From: JANQSS01 sp965249735 | GTDB taxonomy: Bacteria; Bacteroidota; Bacteroidia; Chitinophagales; Saprospiraceae | DNA length: 64,000 nucleotides | Direction of reading: 5' to 3' | Assembly (NCBI GenBank): GCA_965249735.1 | Contig: CBDFMS010000024.1 | Coordinates: forward strand, 124,001 to 188,000 | Shown here: positions 9,029 through 18,300 of the stretch, in pieces | Position numbering within the stretch: the stretch's first letter is position 1 | Layout: every line of letters starts with the position of its first letter | Program-made: the position numbers and the translations under genes | The notes under the pieces: generated by a model | What the model was told of the DNA's origin: nothing | The model's input: the letters and a program-made list of their open reading frames with translations, nothing else | Databases searched by the model: none

Positions 9029-9415
9029 ATGTTGAATAATGCCTCGAAAAGGGACTATAAAAAAATTGTTTGCGGAAGCTTGCTGTTTGCAGTCGTATTC
9101 ACTTTAAGTCATCTGGTCGGAAGCATTGTTGAAAAAACGGAAATAATAAGCCAGGAATATCCTATTGAACTTGTTCTTGAGGATCAAAAGACGGATGAAA
9201 AGACGATCGAGTTTTTTGGTTTAGATATTTTGGAAGTGCAGGGGGCAATGGTGCCTTTTTATACCAGATTTTTTGTCGCGATTACATCTCACATTGAGCT
9301 AGTCAATTCAACCATTTCATCTCGGAATATTCTATATGGGACACAACACATCTGTCTCTTTTACCGCACAAAAACATGTAGTGATCGCTCAGACACTGAA
9401 GCTAGTTTTTCATAG
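9029..9415 (+). CDS. Small membrane protein of unknown function
   Basis: This 128-residue protein is not recognised. It has a basic N-terminus (NNASKRDYKK) followed by one predicted membrane segment, IVCGSLLFAVVFTLSHLVGS (residues about 13-32). An acidic region (VLEDQKTDEKTIEFFGLDI) and a second mildly hydrophobic stretch follow. The Bacteroidota -7 element placed five bases upstream of the ATG, and the absence of any gene on the other strand, support a real gene. The last 30 residues are low in hydrophobics and could be non-functional extension. Confidence 0.5.
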   Translation: MLNNASKRDYKKIVCGSLLFAVVFTLSHLVGSIVEKTEIISQEYPIELVLEDQKTDEKTIEFFGLDILEVQGAMVPFYTRFFVAITSHIELVNSTISSRNILYGTQHICLFYRTKTCSDRSDTEASFS

Positions 9416-9487
9416 AAGTTGTAGTTAAATTTTTCTCATGGATGCATGTGTTCACAGGCCATCCAATTTTACTATTAATGATTTACT

Positions 9488-9691
9488 ATGAAAAATATAA
9501 AACGTCATTTACGACATTGTGGCTATATCCTGCTCATTCTATTGGCCGCCGTTGGATTGAGCTTTGGGGGTGCGGCACCGGTATTAATGCGGCAAAAAGG
9601 ACCTAAACAGAAAGAGCTGGCCCAAGTGGAAGAAGTAAGAAAAGATCAGGAAGGGAAGATCTCAAGCCAAAAAGAACTGTACAAAGTCTAA
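9488..9691 (+). CDS. Small single-span membrane protein with charged tail
   Basis: This 67-residue protein has a short basic N-terminus (MKNIKRHLRH), one membrane segment (YILLILLAAVGLSFGGAAPV, residues 13-32) and a strongly charged, helix-prone tail (KELAQVEEVRKDQEGK). The FGGAAPV ending of the span, just before the basic residues, resembles small envelope proteins I have seen in this phylum, but I cannot name the family. It lies 72 bases after the previous small ORF in the same direction and may be co-transcribed with it. Confidence 0.5.
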   Translation: MKNIKRHLRHCGYILLILLAAVGLSFGGAAPVLMRQKGPKQKELAQVEEVRKDQEGKISSQKELYKV

Positions 9692-9843
9692 ATAGGCAAT
9701 TCACCTACAATTAGGTCATGACAACGGATCTGAGATGTTGTATTCATGTGATTATAAATCCTGCAATCTTCACTTCTTCGGATTCTTGCATCAAAATGTG
9801 GGGTGCGATTTGCATCCTGTATGATTGACAAGGCTGATATGCT

Positions 9844-9873
9844 TTGATGATGATACTTTTATCCGTAAATTTG
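9844..9873 (+). promoter_or_regulatory. Full Bacteroidota-type promoter of the OmpA-family gene
   Basis: A TTG at 9844-9846, a 19-base spacer and TAAATTTG at 9866-9873 match the -33/-7 consensus of the Bacteroidota housekeeping sigma factor. The ATG lies 34 bases downstream. Confidence 0.65.
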
Positions 9874-9907
9874 TCTTTTGCTATAACTCAATTTAAAAAA
9901 CTTATTA

Positions 9908-10834
9908 ATGATGAAAGCTAAATTATATGTAATCACGGTGCTGGCCTTGATAGTGGGGATGACTTCCTGCGTCAGCAAGAAGAAATTTGTCAGCCTGCAA
10001 AGTGAATTGGAAATCTGTAATTCAGAGCTAAGTAAATGTGGGGATGACCTGAGTCGATACATGAGTCAATATGATGACTGTATGAGCGACAAAAAAAGGC
10101 TTGAAGGCGAGTTGACAGCACTTAGATCCAATACTGACTTACGCGAAGAGCAAATCAATGACCTCAAAGCACAAATCAGAGACCTTCGAAAACAACGTGA
10201 TGTACAAATCTCTCAAATTGGTGACCTGACAGATCTGTCTCAGTCTGCAAGTGATAACATCAAAGAAACGCTTACTCAGTTACAAGCCAAAGAGAGTCAC
10301 CTCAATATGCTTCGAGCTGCCAAGACAAAAGCTGATTCAATTAATCTTGCATTGTCTGTAAACCTGATGGGTGTATTGCGCGATGGAATCGAAGACAATG
10401 ACATCGAAGTGAAAGTTGATAAAACAGTCGTTTTTGTTAATCTATCCGATAAAATGGTATTTCAAAGTGGAAGCTCTCGCATTACAGCTCGAGCCGAACT
10501 TATTTTAGGTAAAATCGCCAAAATTGTAGAATCACGTCCTGATTTAGAAGTTATGGTTGAAGGATACACAGATAACAGATCAATTAAAACGTCTTGTATA
10601 GATGACAACTGGGATTTGAGTGTTAAACGAGCAACTTCTGTCGTTCGGGTCTTACAATCACGATACAATGTTGATCCAAATAGATTAATCGCAGCCGGCC
10701 GTGGAGAATACAATACGTTGGTAAGTAATGATACCGACGAAGGCAAAGCAATGAATCGACGCACACGGATCATTATCCTTCCTAAAGTGGATCAGTTTTA
10801 TGATTTACTTGATCCGGATAAAGCGCCAAAATAA
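9908..10834 (+). CDS. OmpA-family peptidoglycan-binding lipoprotein
   Basis: This 308-residue protein begins MMKAKLYV; either of the two adjacent ATGs may be used. It has a lipoprotein signal (LIVGMTSC, Cys about 21). Residues about 30-150 form a coiled coil rich in Leu, Asp and Lys heptads. The C-terminal 130 residues are an OmpA-like domain: VFQSGSSRITARAE, then VEGYTDNRS, DLSVKRATSVVRVL, RLIAAGRGEYNTLVSND and NRRTRIIILPK. The Asp and Arg that bind diaminopimelate in the family (in the GYTDN and NRRTRI blocks) are present. The protein is expected to tether the outer membrane to the cell wall. It has its own promoter and terminator. Confidence 0.9.
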   Translation: MMKAKLYVITVLALIVGMTSCVSKKKFVSLQSELEICNSELSKCGDDLSRYMSQYDDCMSDKKRLEGELTALRSNTDLREEQINDLKAQIRDLRKQRDVQISQIGDLTDLSQSASDNIKETLTQLQAKESHLNMLRAAKTKADSINLALSVNLMGVLRDGIEDNDIEVKVDKTVVFVNLSDKMVFQSGSSRITARAELILGKIAKIVESRPDLEVMVEGYTDNRSIKTSCIDDNWDLSVKRATSVVRVLQSRYNVDPNRLIAAGRGEYNTLVSNDTDEGKAMNRRTRIIILPKVDQFYDLLDPDKAPK

Positions 10835-10874
10835 ACCAAGTATTATAGCAGTAAATGATAAACTGCGAATAAAT

Positions 10875-10911
10875 AAAAAACGGCAGATCGAGTTTTCGAC
10901 TGCCGTTTTTT
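10875..10911 (+). terminator. Rho-independent terminator after the OmpA-family gene
   Basis: A hairpin with a CGGCAG/CTGCCG stem and an inner TCGA/TCGA stem is flanked by A6 on the left and T7 on the right, about 40 bases after the stop codon. Confidence 0.85.
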
Positions 10912-10927
10912 TATCTTAATATGATTG

Positions 10928-11830
10928 ATGGAAATTACCCGGCTAGGAAATTCATTGGATTTGTCTCGAATCGTTCATGGTCATTGGCGATTGGTGGACT
11001 GGAATCTGGGGCCAAAAGATCTGGATAAACTCATCGGGCAAGTCCTCGATTTAGGCATTACGACCTTTGATCACGCTGATATTTACGGAGATTATTCCTG
11101 TGAAAAAATATTTGGAAGTGTCGTTAAACGAAATCCTGATATCCGGCAAAAAATAAAGCTTATCACAAAGTGCGGAATCATCCTGCCGTCGGATAAATTT
11201 CCACAACACAAAACACATCATTATGATTACAGCTTTGATCATATAATTAAATCTGTAGAAAATTCTCTTGAGAATTTACAGACGGATTTCATTGATTTGT
11301 TGTTGCTCCATCGACCTGCTCCGTTTTTTAACCCGAAAGAAGTTGCAAGGGCTTTTAGAAAGTTATTTGAAGATGGAAAAGTATTGCACTTCGGCGTTTC
11401 AAATTTCAATCCGGCTCAGTATGAAATGTTGAATAAACACTGTGACCAAAATCTGGTCACGAACCAAATCGAAATATCTCCTTATTGTCTTGAACATTTT
11501 TTAAATGGATCGATCGATTTTTGTTTGAAAGAAGATATAACGCCAATGGCCTGGTCTCCACTGGCTGCAGGCCGATTCACGCATTCGCAGAATGAGCGGG
11601 AAATGAAGATCCAGTCTGTTCTGACGGAAGTAGCAACTGAGTTAGGGGTTGAAGAGATAGAAAAAATAATGTACGCTTGGTTATTAAGTCATCCGGCAGG
11701 AATTATCCCTGTCGTCGGTTCCGGCAAACTCGAACGTATCCGACTTGCGGCAGAATCACTTGCCATTCGTTTGAATCTCGATCAATGGTATAAAATATAT
11801 GTAGCAGCTAATGGAAAACCCTTGCCATAA
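10928..11830 (+). CDS. Aldo/keto reductase, YdhF-like
   Basis: The start is ATG 10928; an in-frame TTG at 10925 is less likely. The 300-residue protein is a NADP-dependent (alpha/beta)8 oxidoreductase. The catalytic tetrad is visible: Asp and Tyr in TFDHADIYGDY, Lys in ITKCG and His in LLLHRPAP. Cofactor-binding motifs GVSNFNP and IIPVVGSGKLERI are also present. The family acts on sugar or keto-aldehyde carbonyls; YdhF substrates are not well defined. It is the first gene of a plus-strand run with the PhzF-like, NhaC and PLP genes, 48 bases before the next ATG. Confidence 0.88.
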   Translation: MEITRLGNSLDLSRIVHGHWRLVDWNLGPKDLDKLIGQVLDLGITTFDHADIYGDYSCEKIFGSVVKRNPDIRQKIKLITKCGIILPSDKFPQHKTHHYDYSFDHIIKSVENSLENLQTDFIDLLLLHRPAPFFNPKEVARAFRKLFEDGKVLHFGVSNFNPAQYEMLNKHCDQNLVTNQIEISPYCLEHFLNGSIDFCLKEDITPMAWSPLAAGRFTHSQNEREMKIQSVLTEVATELGVEEIEKIMYAWLLSHPAGIIPVVGSGKLERIRLAAESLAIRLNLDQWYKIYVAANGKPLP

Positions 11831-11878
11831 GTAACAGTCAAGCGACCGCCAGAATAATAATTAAAATTGGAAATCGAT

Positions 11879-12670
11879 ATGTCCATCCCTCTTTATCAAG
11901 TTGATGCATTTACCAGCGCATTATTTCAGGGAAATCCGGCGGCTGTATGTTTATTGACTGATTGGTTGCCTGATCATACTTTATTATCGATCGCTGCAGA
12001 AAACAACTTAGCCGAAACGGCTTTCTGTAAGAAAAACGAAAACAGCTATGATCTACGTTGGTTTACTCCGGAAATCGAAATGGATTTATGCGGACATGCG
12101 ACCCTGGCAACTGCTCATGTCCTGATGCATGAACGGAGTGTCAAGACTTCAGAAATTAAGTTCAATACAGCCAGTGGAGTTTTGTCGGTAAAACGACACA
12201 AAGGACGATATGAGATGGATTTTCCGGCCAGGCCGGCTGTCCGGGCGGTATTACCTGACTTAATAAGAAGGGCAATAAATAGACAGCCTGATACCGTCTA
12301 TAAGGCAAGGGATTATGTCCTGGTTTACCCTTCTGAAGATGATATCATTTCGTTCGACATCAATCAGGATGTCGTCGATGGTCTGAACTTGGATCCGGGT
12401 GGTATTGTGATCACTGCACCGGGAAATGATGTTGACTTTGTATCGCGATTTTTTACACCTCAAGCTGCAATTTTTGAAGACCCTGTGACAGGATCGGCCC
12501 ATTGTACTTTGATTCCGTACTGGGCCGATGTCCTTCAAAAAGACATATTAAGCGCTCGCCAACTATCCGCTCGGGGCGGGGAACTATATTGTGAAAATAA
12601 GGTCGACCGTGTTTTGGTTGGAGGACATGCCATCACGTATTCAAAAAGCCATTTGGTTGATTTTGATTAA
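11879..12670 (+). CDS. PhzF-family isomerase/epimerase
   Basis: The start is ATG 11879; an upstream in-frame TTG at 11867 would only add four residues. The 263-residue protein has the two-lobed diaminopimelate-epimerase-like PhzF fold. It opens with IPLYQVDAFTSALFQGNPAAV and carries the conserved acid/base Glu in NNLAETAFC (about 45). DLCGHATLATAHVL and FEDPVTGSAHCTLIPYW supply the substrate-anchoring loops. Relatives such as E. coli YddE have no firm substrate outside phenazine clusters, and no phenazine genes are present here. It probably acts on a small metabolite. Confidence 0.9.
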   Translation: MSIPLYQVDAFTSALFQGNPAAVCLLTDWLPDHTLLSIAAENNLAETAFCKKNENSYDLRWFTPEIEMDLCGHATLATAHVLMHERSVKTSEIKFNTASGVLSVKRHKGRYEMDFPARPAVRAVLPDLIRRAINRQPDTVYKARDYVLVYPSEDDIISFDINQDVVDGLNLDPGGIVITAPGNDVDFVSRFFTPQAAIFEDPVTGSAHCTLIPYWADVLQKDILSARQLSARGGELYCENKVDRVLVGGHAITYSKSHLVDFD

Positions 12671-12754
12671 TAGAATCCGATTCAAGTATATTGCACCTTA
12701 AATAATTCTTACATTAGACGCTAATCAATTGCTAGCACTGAGTAAAATCAATCT

Positions 12755-14185
12755 ATGACGACAGAAACAAAGTCTGTTTCATTTCGACAGGCATTGGTAC
12801 CGATATTTTTGTTTTTTGTACTGCTTATTTATGGGTTGTTTGTTCACCCTCAAGTTTTTAATGCAGGCCGTCTGCCACTTGAAGTGTTGATCTTAATTGC
12901 GATAAGTGCCAGCTGTGTTCATTTGTTTTACCTGGGCTATTCATGGGATACGATTCAAAGCCATATTGTCAAAAAGGTAGGAGAATCTACACCTGTCGTT
13001 TTAATTTTATTCGCTATAGGCGTATTAATTGGTAGCTGGATTGTAAGTGGTACAATTCCGATGTTAATTTATTATGGTATTTCATTGGTCGATGCACAGT
13101 GGATTTATATTTTCTCATTTCTCATTTGTATTATATTTTCACTATTAACAGGGACATCGTGGGGGTCAGCCGGGACAATTGGAATTGTGATGATGGGTAT
13201 TTCTGAAATTTATGGTGCATCACTTCCAATTACTGCCGCAGCCGTTGTCGGAGGAAGCTTCTTTGGTGATAAGATGTCTCCTTTGTCTGATACAACGAAT
13301 ATAGCGTCACTGGCTACAGGCGTCCATGTGTTTGATCACATTAAATCTATGATGTTTACTACGGTCCCTTCTGCAATTATAGCGGCCACAATATATTTTT
13401 TTATCTCACCCGGAATGTCTGACACGGATACCAATATTCTTGACCAATTGGAGTCAGTAAATCAAACGTTGGCGGAACTGGACTTGCTTTTTAACTTTAA
13501 TGTTGTATTGCTTTTACCGCTTGTCCTGGTTGTCTGGGGCAGTGTCACAAAAAAGCCGATTTTTCTGACGCTTCTTGGCAGTGCCTGGGTGGCGATGGTA
13601 CTTGCCTTTATTTTTCAGGAGTTTAGTTTCAGCAATATATTCAATAGTTTTAATAAAGGATTCTCGGTGGACATGGCCGTGGGATCTCCGGAACTAAAAT
13701 CCAATGTCATACAAATTCTCAATCGGGGAGGGTTATACAATTTAATTGAGGGTATCGTAATTTCTATATTGATATTTGCTTTTATCGGCGTACTTGACGT
13801 TATCGATGCGATACCCACGACCATACGATCGATGATGAATAAATTACGCAGTCGAAAACAAACGGTTGCCGCATCACTCACGGCAACCTGGATAACCAAT
13901 CTCATGGCTTCGAACCAATACGCCACAAGTTTTATTATCGGTGCAGCCTTTAATAAGAAGTATGATGCGATGAAAATAAAACGAAAAGTACTTAGCCGTT
14001 CTATTGAGGATGCGGGTACCATGATGGAAAACCTGGCACCATGGACACCATCCGGAATATTTATGGCCACCACCTTGGGTGTATCTGTAATAGATTATGC
14101 CCCGTTCCAATTTTTATCTTTGATCAATATTGGTGTAGCTTACTTTTTTGCCATTACAGGAATAGCTTGTTTTTATGAAAAATAA
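12755..14185 (+). CDS. nhaC: Na+/H+ antiporter of the NhaC family
   Basis: This 476-residue polytopic membrane protein has about 11-12 hydrophobic spans. Family hallmarks are the glycine-rich loop LLTGTSWGSAGTIG and GGSFFGDKMSPLSDTTNIAS, which carries the conserved Asp residues of the ion pathway. A second repeat follows, with ATWITNLMASNQYATSFIIG and RSIEDAGTMMENLAPWTPSG. NhaC proteins exchange Na+ for H+, though some homologues exchange organic anions. The stop overlaps the start of the next gene by 11 bases, so the two are translationally coupled. The antiporter may then transport a substrate or product of that PLP enzyme rather than serving only in pH control; this is inference. Confidence 0.9.
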   Translation: MTTETKSVSFRQALVPIFLFFVLLIYGLFVHPQVFNAGRLPLEVLILIAISASCVHLFYLGYSWDTIQSHIVKKVGESTPVVLILFAIGVLIGSWIVSGTIPMLIYYGISLVDAQWIYIFSFLICIIFSLLTGTSWGSAGTIGIVMMGISEIYGASLPITAAAVVGGSFFGDKMSPLSDTTNIASLATGVHVFDHIKSMMFTTVPSAIIAATIYFFISPGMSDTDTNILDQLESVNQTLAELDLLFNFNVVLLLPLVLVVWGSVTKKPIFLTLLGSAWVAMVLAFIFQEFSFSNIFNSFNKGFSVDMAVGSPELKSNVIQILNRGGLYNLIEGIVISILIFAFIGVLDVIDAIPTTIRSMMNKLRSRKQTVAASLTATWITNLMASNQYATSFIIGAAFNKKYDAMKIKRKVLSRSIEDAGTMMENLAPWTPSGIFMATTLGVSVIDYAPFQFLSLINIGVAYFFAITGIACFYEK

Positions 14186-15368
14186 AAAAACATCAGGGCT
14201 GTCGACGCGTTTGTGTCATGATGATTCATATTTCGATCATAAAGGTGCGATTGTCCCACCGATATATCAAAATTCACTTTTTGCATTTGAATCCTGGGAA
14301 TCGATAGATGATGCATTTTCAAATCCGACAAATAGTTTTATCTATTCACGGGTTTTAAATCCTACTGCACAGCAGGCTGAAGAGAAAATTGCCCATATAT
14401 GTCGTGCAGAAAAAGCAAAATTGTACGCTTCCGGGATGGGGGCAATTGCTGCAGCTATTTTATATGTTGTAAACTATGGTGACCATATCGTGACCATAAA
14501 AAACATTTATGGTCCGGTTAATAGTTTTATCAGTAATTTTTTGGCAAGGAAATGTGGCGTTACGGTTACTTATGTATCTGGCACGAACGTTTCTGAAATT
14601 GAAGAGGCTATAAATGAAAAAACGACATTAATTTATTTGGAAAGTCCTGCATCGATCACGTTTGAATTACAAGATTTGAAGGCTGTTTCTGTGTTGGCAA
14701 AAAGCCGGGATATTAAGACAATTATCGACAATACCTGGGCAAGTCCTATTTATCAAAACCCATTGGATTTTGGAATAGACATGGAAGTGCATTCGGTTTC
14801 GAAGTACCTCTGTGGGCATAGCGATGTTGTGGCCGGAGTGGTCATTGGATCGTCCGAGGATTTAGATGCCATGCTCTTGTCGGAACATGCCTTACTCGGG
14901 GCCAAAATAGCTCCTATAGAGGCCTGGTTGATCTTACGAAGTCTGCGCACATTGCCGATCAGAATGCAGAAACATCAGGAATCTACCTTGACAATCGCTG
15001 ATTACCTGGAGCAGCATCCGGCTGTACGTAGGGTTAATTACCCAGGGTTGTCATCGCATCCTCAGTTTGAATTGGGACAGGAGCAAATGTCCGGATATGG
15101 CGGATTACTCAGTTTTGAATTAATAACAGAAGATTTTGAGAAAATAAAGGCTTTTGTCAATACACTGCATCTATTCAAACTCGGTGTCAGTTGGGGCGGT
15201 CATGAAAGCCTGGTCTATGCACCACTAATAAGCTATAGCAAAGAATTAAGTCCGGAGCAATTTAAGGCTATGAACATAGTACCAGGACTCATCCGGTTGT
15301 CGATCGGTTTGGAAGATGTTGAGGATCTGCAGCAAGATTTGGCAGATGCATTCCTTGTTGTGGAATAA
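14175..15368 (+). CDS. Cys/Met metabolism PLP-dependent enzyme (cystathionine gamma-synthase/lyase family)
   Basis: This 397-residue fold-type I enzyme opens with STRLCHDDSYFDHKGAIVPPIYQNS. Other family blocks are FIYSRVLNPTAQQAEEKIA, YASGMGAIAAA (phosphate binding), the Asp in IIDNTWASPIYQNPL that pairs with the pyridine nitrogen, and the Schiff-base Lys in EVHSVSKYLCGHSDVVAG (about 207). The C-terminal part has SWGGHESLVYAP and RLSIGLEDVEDLQQDL. The family includes methionine gamma-lyase, cystathionine beta/gamma-lyases and gamma-synthases, and sequence alone does not decide between them. Its ATG lies inside the end of the antiporter gene (11-base overlap). It ends 19 bases from a convergent gene. 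Confidence 0.9.
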   Translation: MKNKKTSGLSTRLCHDDSYFDHKGAIVPPIYQNSLFAFESWESIDDAFSNPTNSFIYSRVLNPTAQQAEEKIAHICRAEKAKLYASGMGAIAAAILYVVNYGDHIVTIKNIYGPVNSFISNFLARKCGVTVTYVSGTNVSEIEEAINEKTTLIYLESPASITFELQDLKAVSVLAKSRDIKTIIDNTWASPIYQNPLDFGIDMEVHSVSKYLCGHSDVVAGVVIGSSEDLDAMLLSEHALLGAKIAPIEAWLILRSLRTLPIRMQKHQESTLTIADYLEQHPAVRRVNYPGLSSHPQFELGQEQMSGYGGLLSFELITEDFEKIKAFVNTLHLFKLGVSWGGHESLVYAPLISYSKELSPEQFKAMNIVPGLIRLSIGLEDVEDLQQDLADAFLVVE

Positions 15369-15387
15369 ATTCCTAAATCTCATAGAA

Positions 15388-18300
15388 TTATTTGAATTTC
15401 ATAATTTCTACACCTGTCCAGTCATCCGGTACACCTTTAACTGTGAGATGACTCGATTTATTTAAAAATAAATGAGCCGTGCGATCATCGGGATTTGATT
15501 TTAGTATCCGACTAAACACCGCCGCAGCTTCAGGAAATTCGCGGTCAAAGAAATAATCAAGACCTGTTTTAAAATTATCCGCAGATTCTTTCTTTTTTAA
15601 TTTAGTCTCCTTGAAATCACCATCAAAACACTCAAATATTCCAACAGGATCTTTTTTTCCTTTTACCTGAACATTCCCAAGGTATCGGAAATTAAACTCA
15701 GTTGTGTCACCCATTTTATTCAGACTATCCTGACTCAATAAAATGGTCACACCGTAATGTTTGGTCAAACTTTCGATACGCGATGCTGTATTAACGGTAT
15801 CAGAAATGGTGGCAGCGTCCATCCGTGTTTTATCTCCAATAATGCCCATGATTAAATGTCCGGTATGAAATCCAAGTCCCATTTTCACAGGTTGTCGTCC
15901 ATCATTTTCACGCTTCTGATTGTATTCAGTAAGGCGGTGCTGCATTGCAATGGCGGCCCTCAACGCATCTTTGGGGTCGTCAGGAAAAATGGCCATAATT
16001 GAATCACCAAGAAATTGATTAATGAAACCGTTGTGTTGTTTTATTATTGGTACCATCCGACTATTAAATGCATTTACGAATCGGAAATTTTGTTCAGGTG
16101 TCATTGTTTCTGACAAGGTGGTGTAGTCCCTAATATCTGAAAACAATACAGTTACCTCTTTTTCTGTGTGATCTCCTAGCTTTACTTCCGTGATGCGATC
16201 GCGATTGATAGAACTTAGAAATTCATTCGGCACAAATTTACCAGCTACATCGAATATTCGATGTAAATCCAATTGCGTATGAATTCTGGCTAATAGCTCT
16301 TCTTTGTAAAATGGTTTTGGTAAATAATCATTTGCACCATATGAAAGGCCTTGTACAATATCATTTATTTGGTTTTTAGCCGTCACCATAATGACAGGAA
16401 GTTCTGACGGTAAATATTTTTTTCGAATTTCCTGACACACTTCAAATCCCGACATTTTTGGCATCATAATATCCAAAAGTACTAAGTCATATGCCGGATT
16501 ATTTTCAATAGCATTAAGTGCTTCTCTTCCACTCATGGCTTTTGTAATATGATAGCCTTGGTCAGCAAGGTGATTTTTGAGTACACGTTGGTTGATGCGT
16601 TCGTCATCGACAATTAAAATACGTACATCACCCTCCATGAAGGTGTGTCCGTCCGATGCGGGCTGGTCTTCAGGAATATCATCCAATTGAACGACATTTA
16701 TTTCCTTCGGAATCGGCACGATTGATTTTAGCTCTTGACTGCCTGCAGGCAGGGTGAAGAAAAATGTTGAGCCTTTTCCGGGAATAGATTCAAACCACAT
16801 TTGCCCTCCATGCAATTCAACCAGCTGCTTACTAATACTCAGCCCCAGTCCTGTTCCCGCATAAGTTCGTGATGATGAGCCGTCCCCCTGTTCAAACTCA
16901 TTGAATATGGATTCTTTGTAACCTTCGTCTATCCCGATACCGGAATCTTCAACGACGATTTGTATCATCTGATCCGCATCACCAGGAGTAGTCTCCATTA
17001 ATTTTGCACTGACTTTAATCTGACCTTTTTCGGTAAACTTTATGGCATTTCCTATCAAATTAAACAAGATTTGCTGCAATCTATTTTCGTCAGCGAAAGC
17101 CGGGGGTAATGACTCCGGTACAGCATTAATTAATTTCAATTCCTTATTTAATATTGTCGGAGCATTGTTACGTAATACAATATCGGTTAGCACGCGAATA
17201 TTAATTGGTTTACGAAGTAGTTCGATATCGAAGTTTTTAAGTTTAGAAAAATCTAATAGGTCATTGACCAGGTGACTCAATCGGTTTCCTGATGAAATGA
17301 TCATAGATAAATCTTCTTTTTGTTCGCGATCTTTTACTTTTCCAATCAATGATTCAGACAAACCAATAATACCTTGAAGAGGGGTACGCAACTCGTGTGA
17401 CGTGTTAGCCAAAAATTGGTCCTTGAGTTTATCAACTTGTTGCAATCGTTTGTTGAGGCGATTAGCAGTTTGCAATTTTTTGCGATGCACACGGGTACGC
17501 CATTGTATATATCCATAGAGGGCCAAAAATCCAATGAGGACATATATCACTCGAGCCCACCAGGTAAACCACCAAGGTGGATCAATTGTGAAACAGTATT
17601 CCAGTGGTTCACTCCAGTTTTGGCCCCTACCGATTGCCTTGACTTTAAAGGTGTACGTATCATAACTTAAATTACGATAATCAGCTTTATTTTCGGCTTT
17701 TGGAAGACTCCATGAATCGTCGTATCCTTCCATAAAGTACTTATACTGGATTTTATGTGGGGCAGACCAATCAATGGCATTAAAATGAAATGTGAGGTGG
17801 TTTAGATTATAGGGTAGCTTTAATGACTGTGGATAATTTTGAAACGGAGCGATACTGTCGTATGACTTTTTAAGTTGTGGACCAAACGGTAGATTTCGGA
17901 CATAATCCGGGTCGTCCATCTTGTTAAACTCTATGAATGTTTGTTCTATTTGAAGGTTATTTAATCGCACATCTAAAGGCTTCGATGAAAGAGTAAATTC
18001 ATCCAGGTTTAAATATGTCAACCCCGCCTTAGACCCAAACCATAGTGTATTCTCGTGATCAAGGCAGCCACTGGGTTCAAAATCCCATCGTTTTAATCCA
18101 TCCTTTTTACCGAAAGTTGTCGCAATGTAATTTTTTTGGCCGGAATCAGAATTTTCAAAACTATCTTGAGGGAGTGGAGCAAATAAGGTAATTCCTTTTT
18201 GTGTGCTCATCCAAATATTTTGTTTTTTATCGGGAATAATAGACCAGATCCAATTATGACTTAATCCGTCGGCAGTCGTATAATTGATAAATGAATTTCC

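Noticed and set aside
13615..14073. 152-residue ORF opposite nhaC
   Set aside because: It is antisense to conserved antiporter codons; its composition is explained as a shadow of the real gene.
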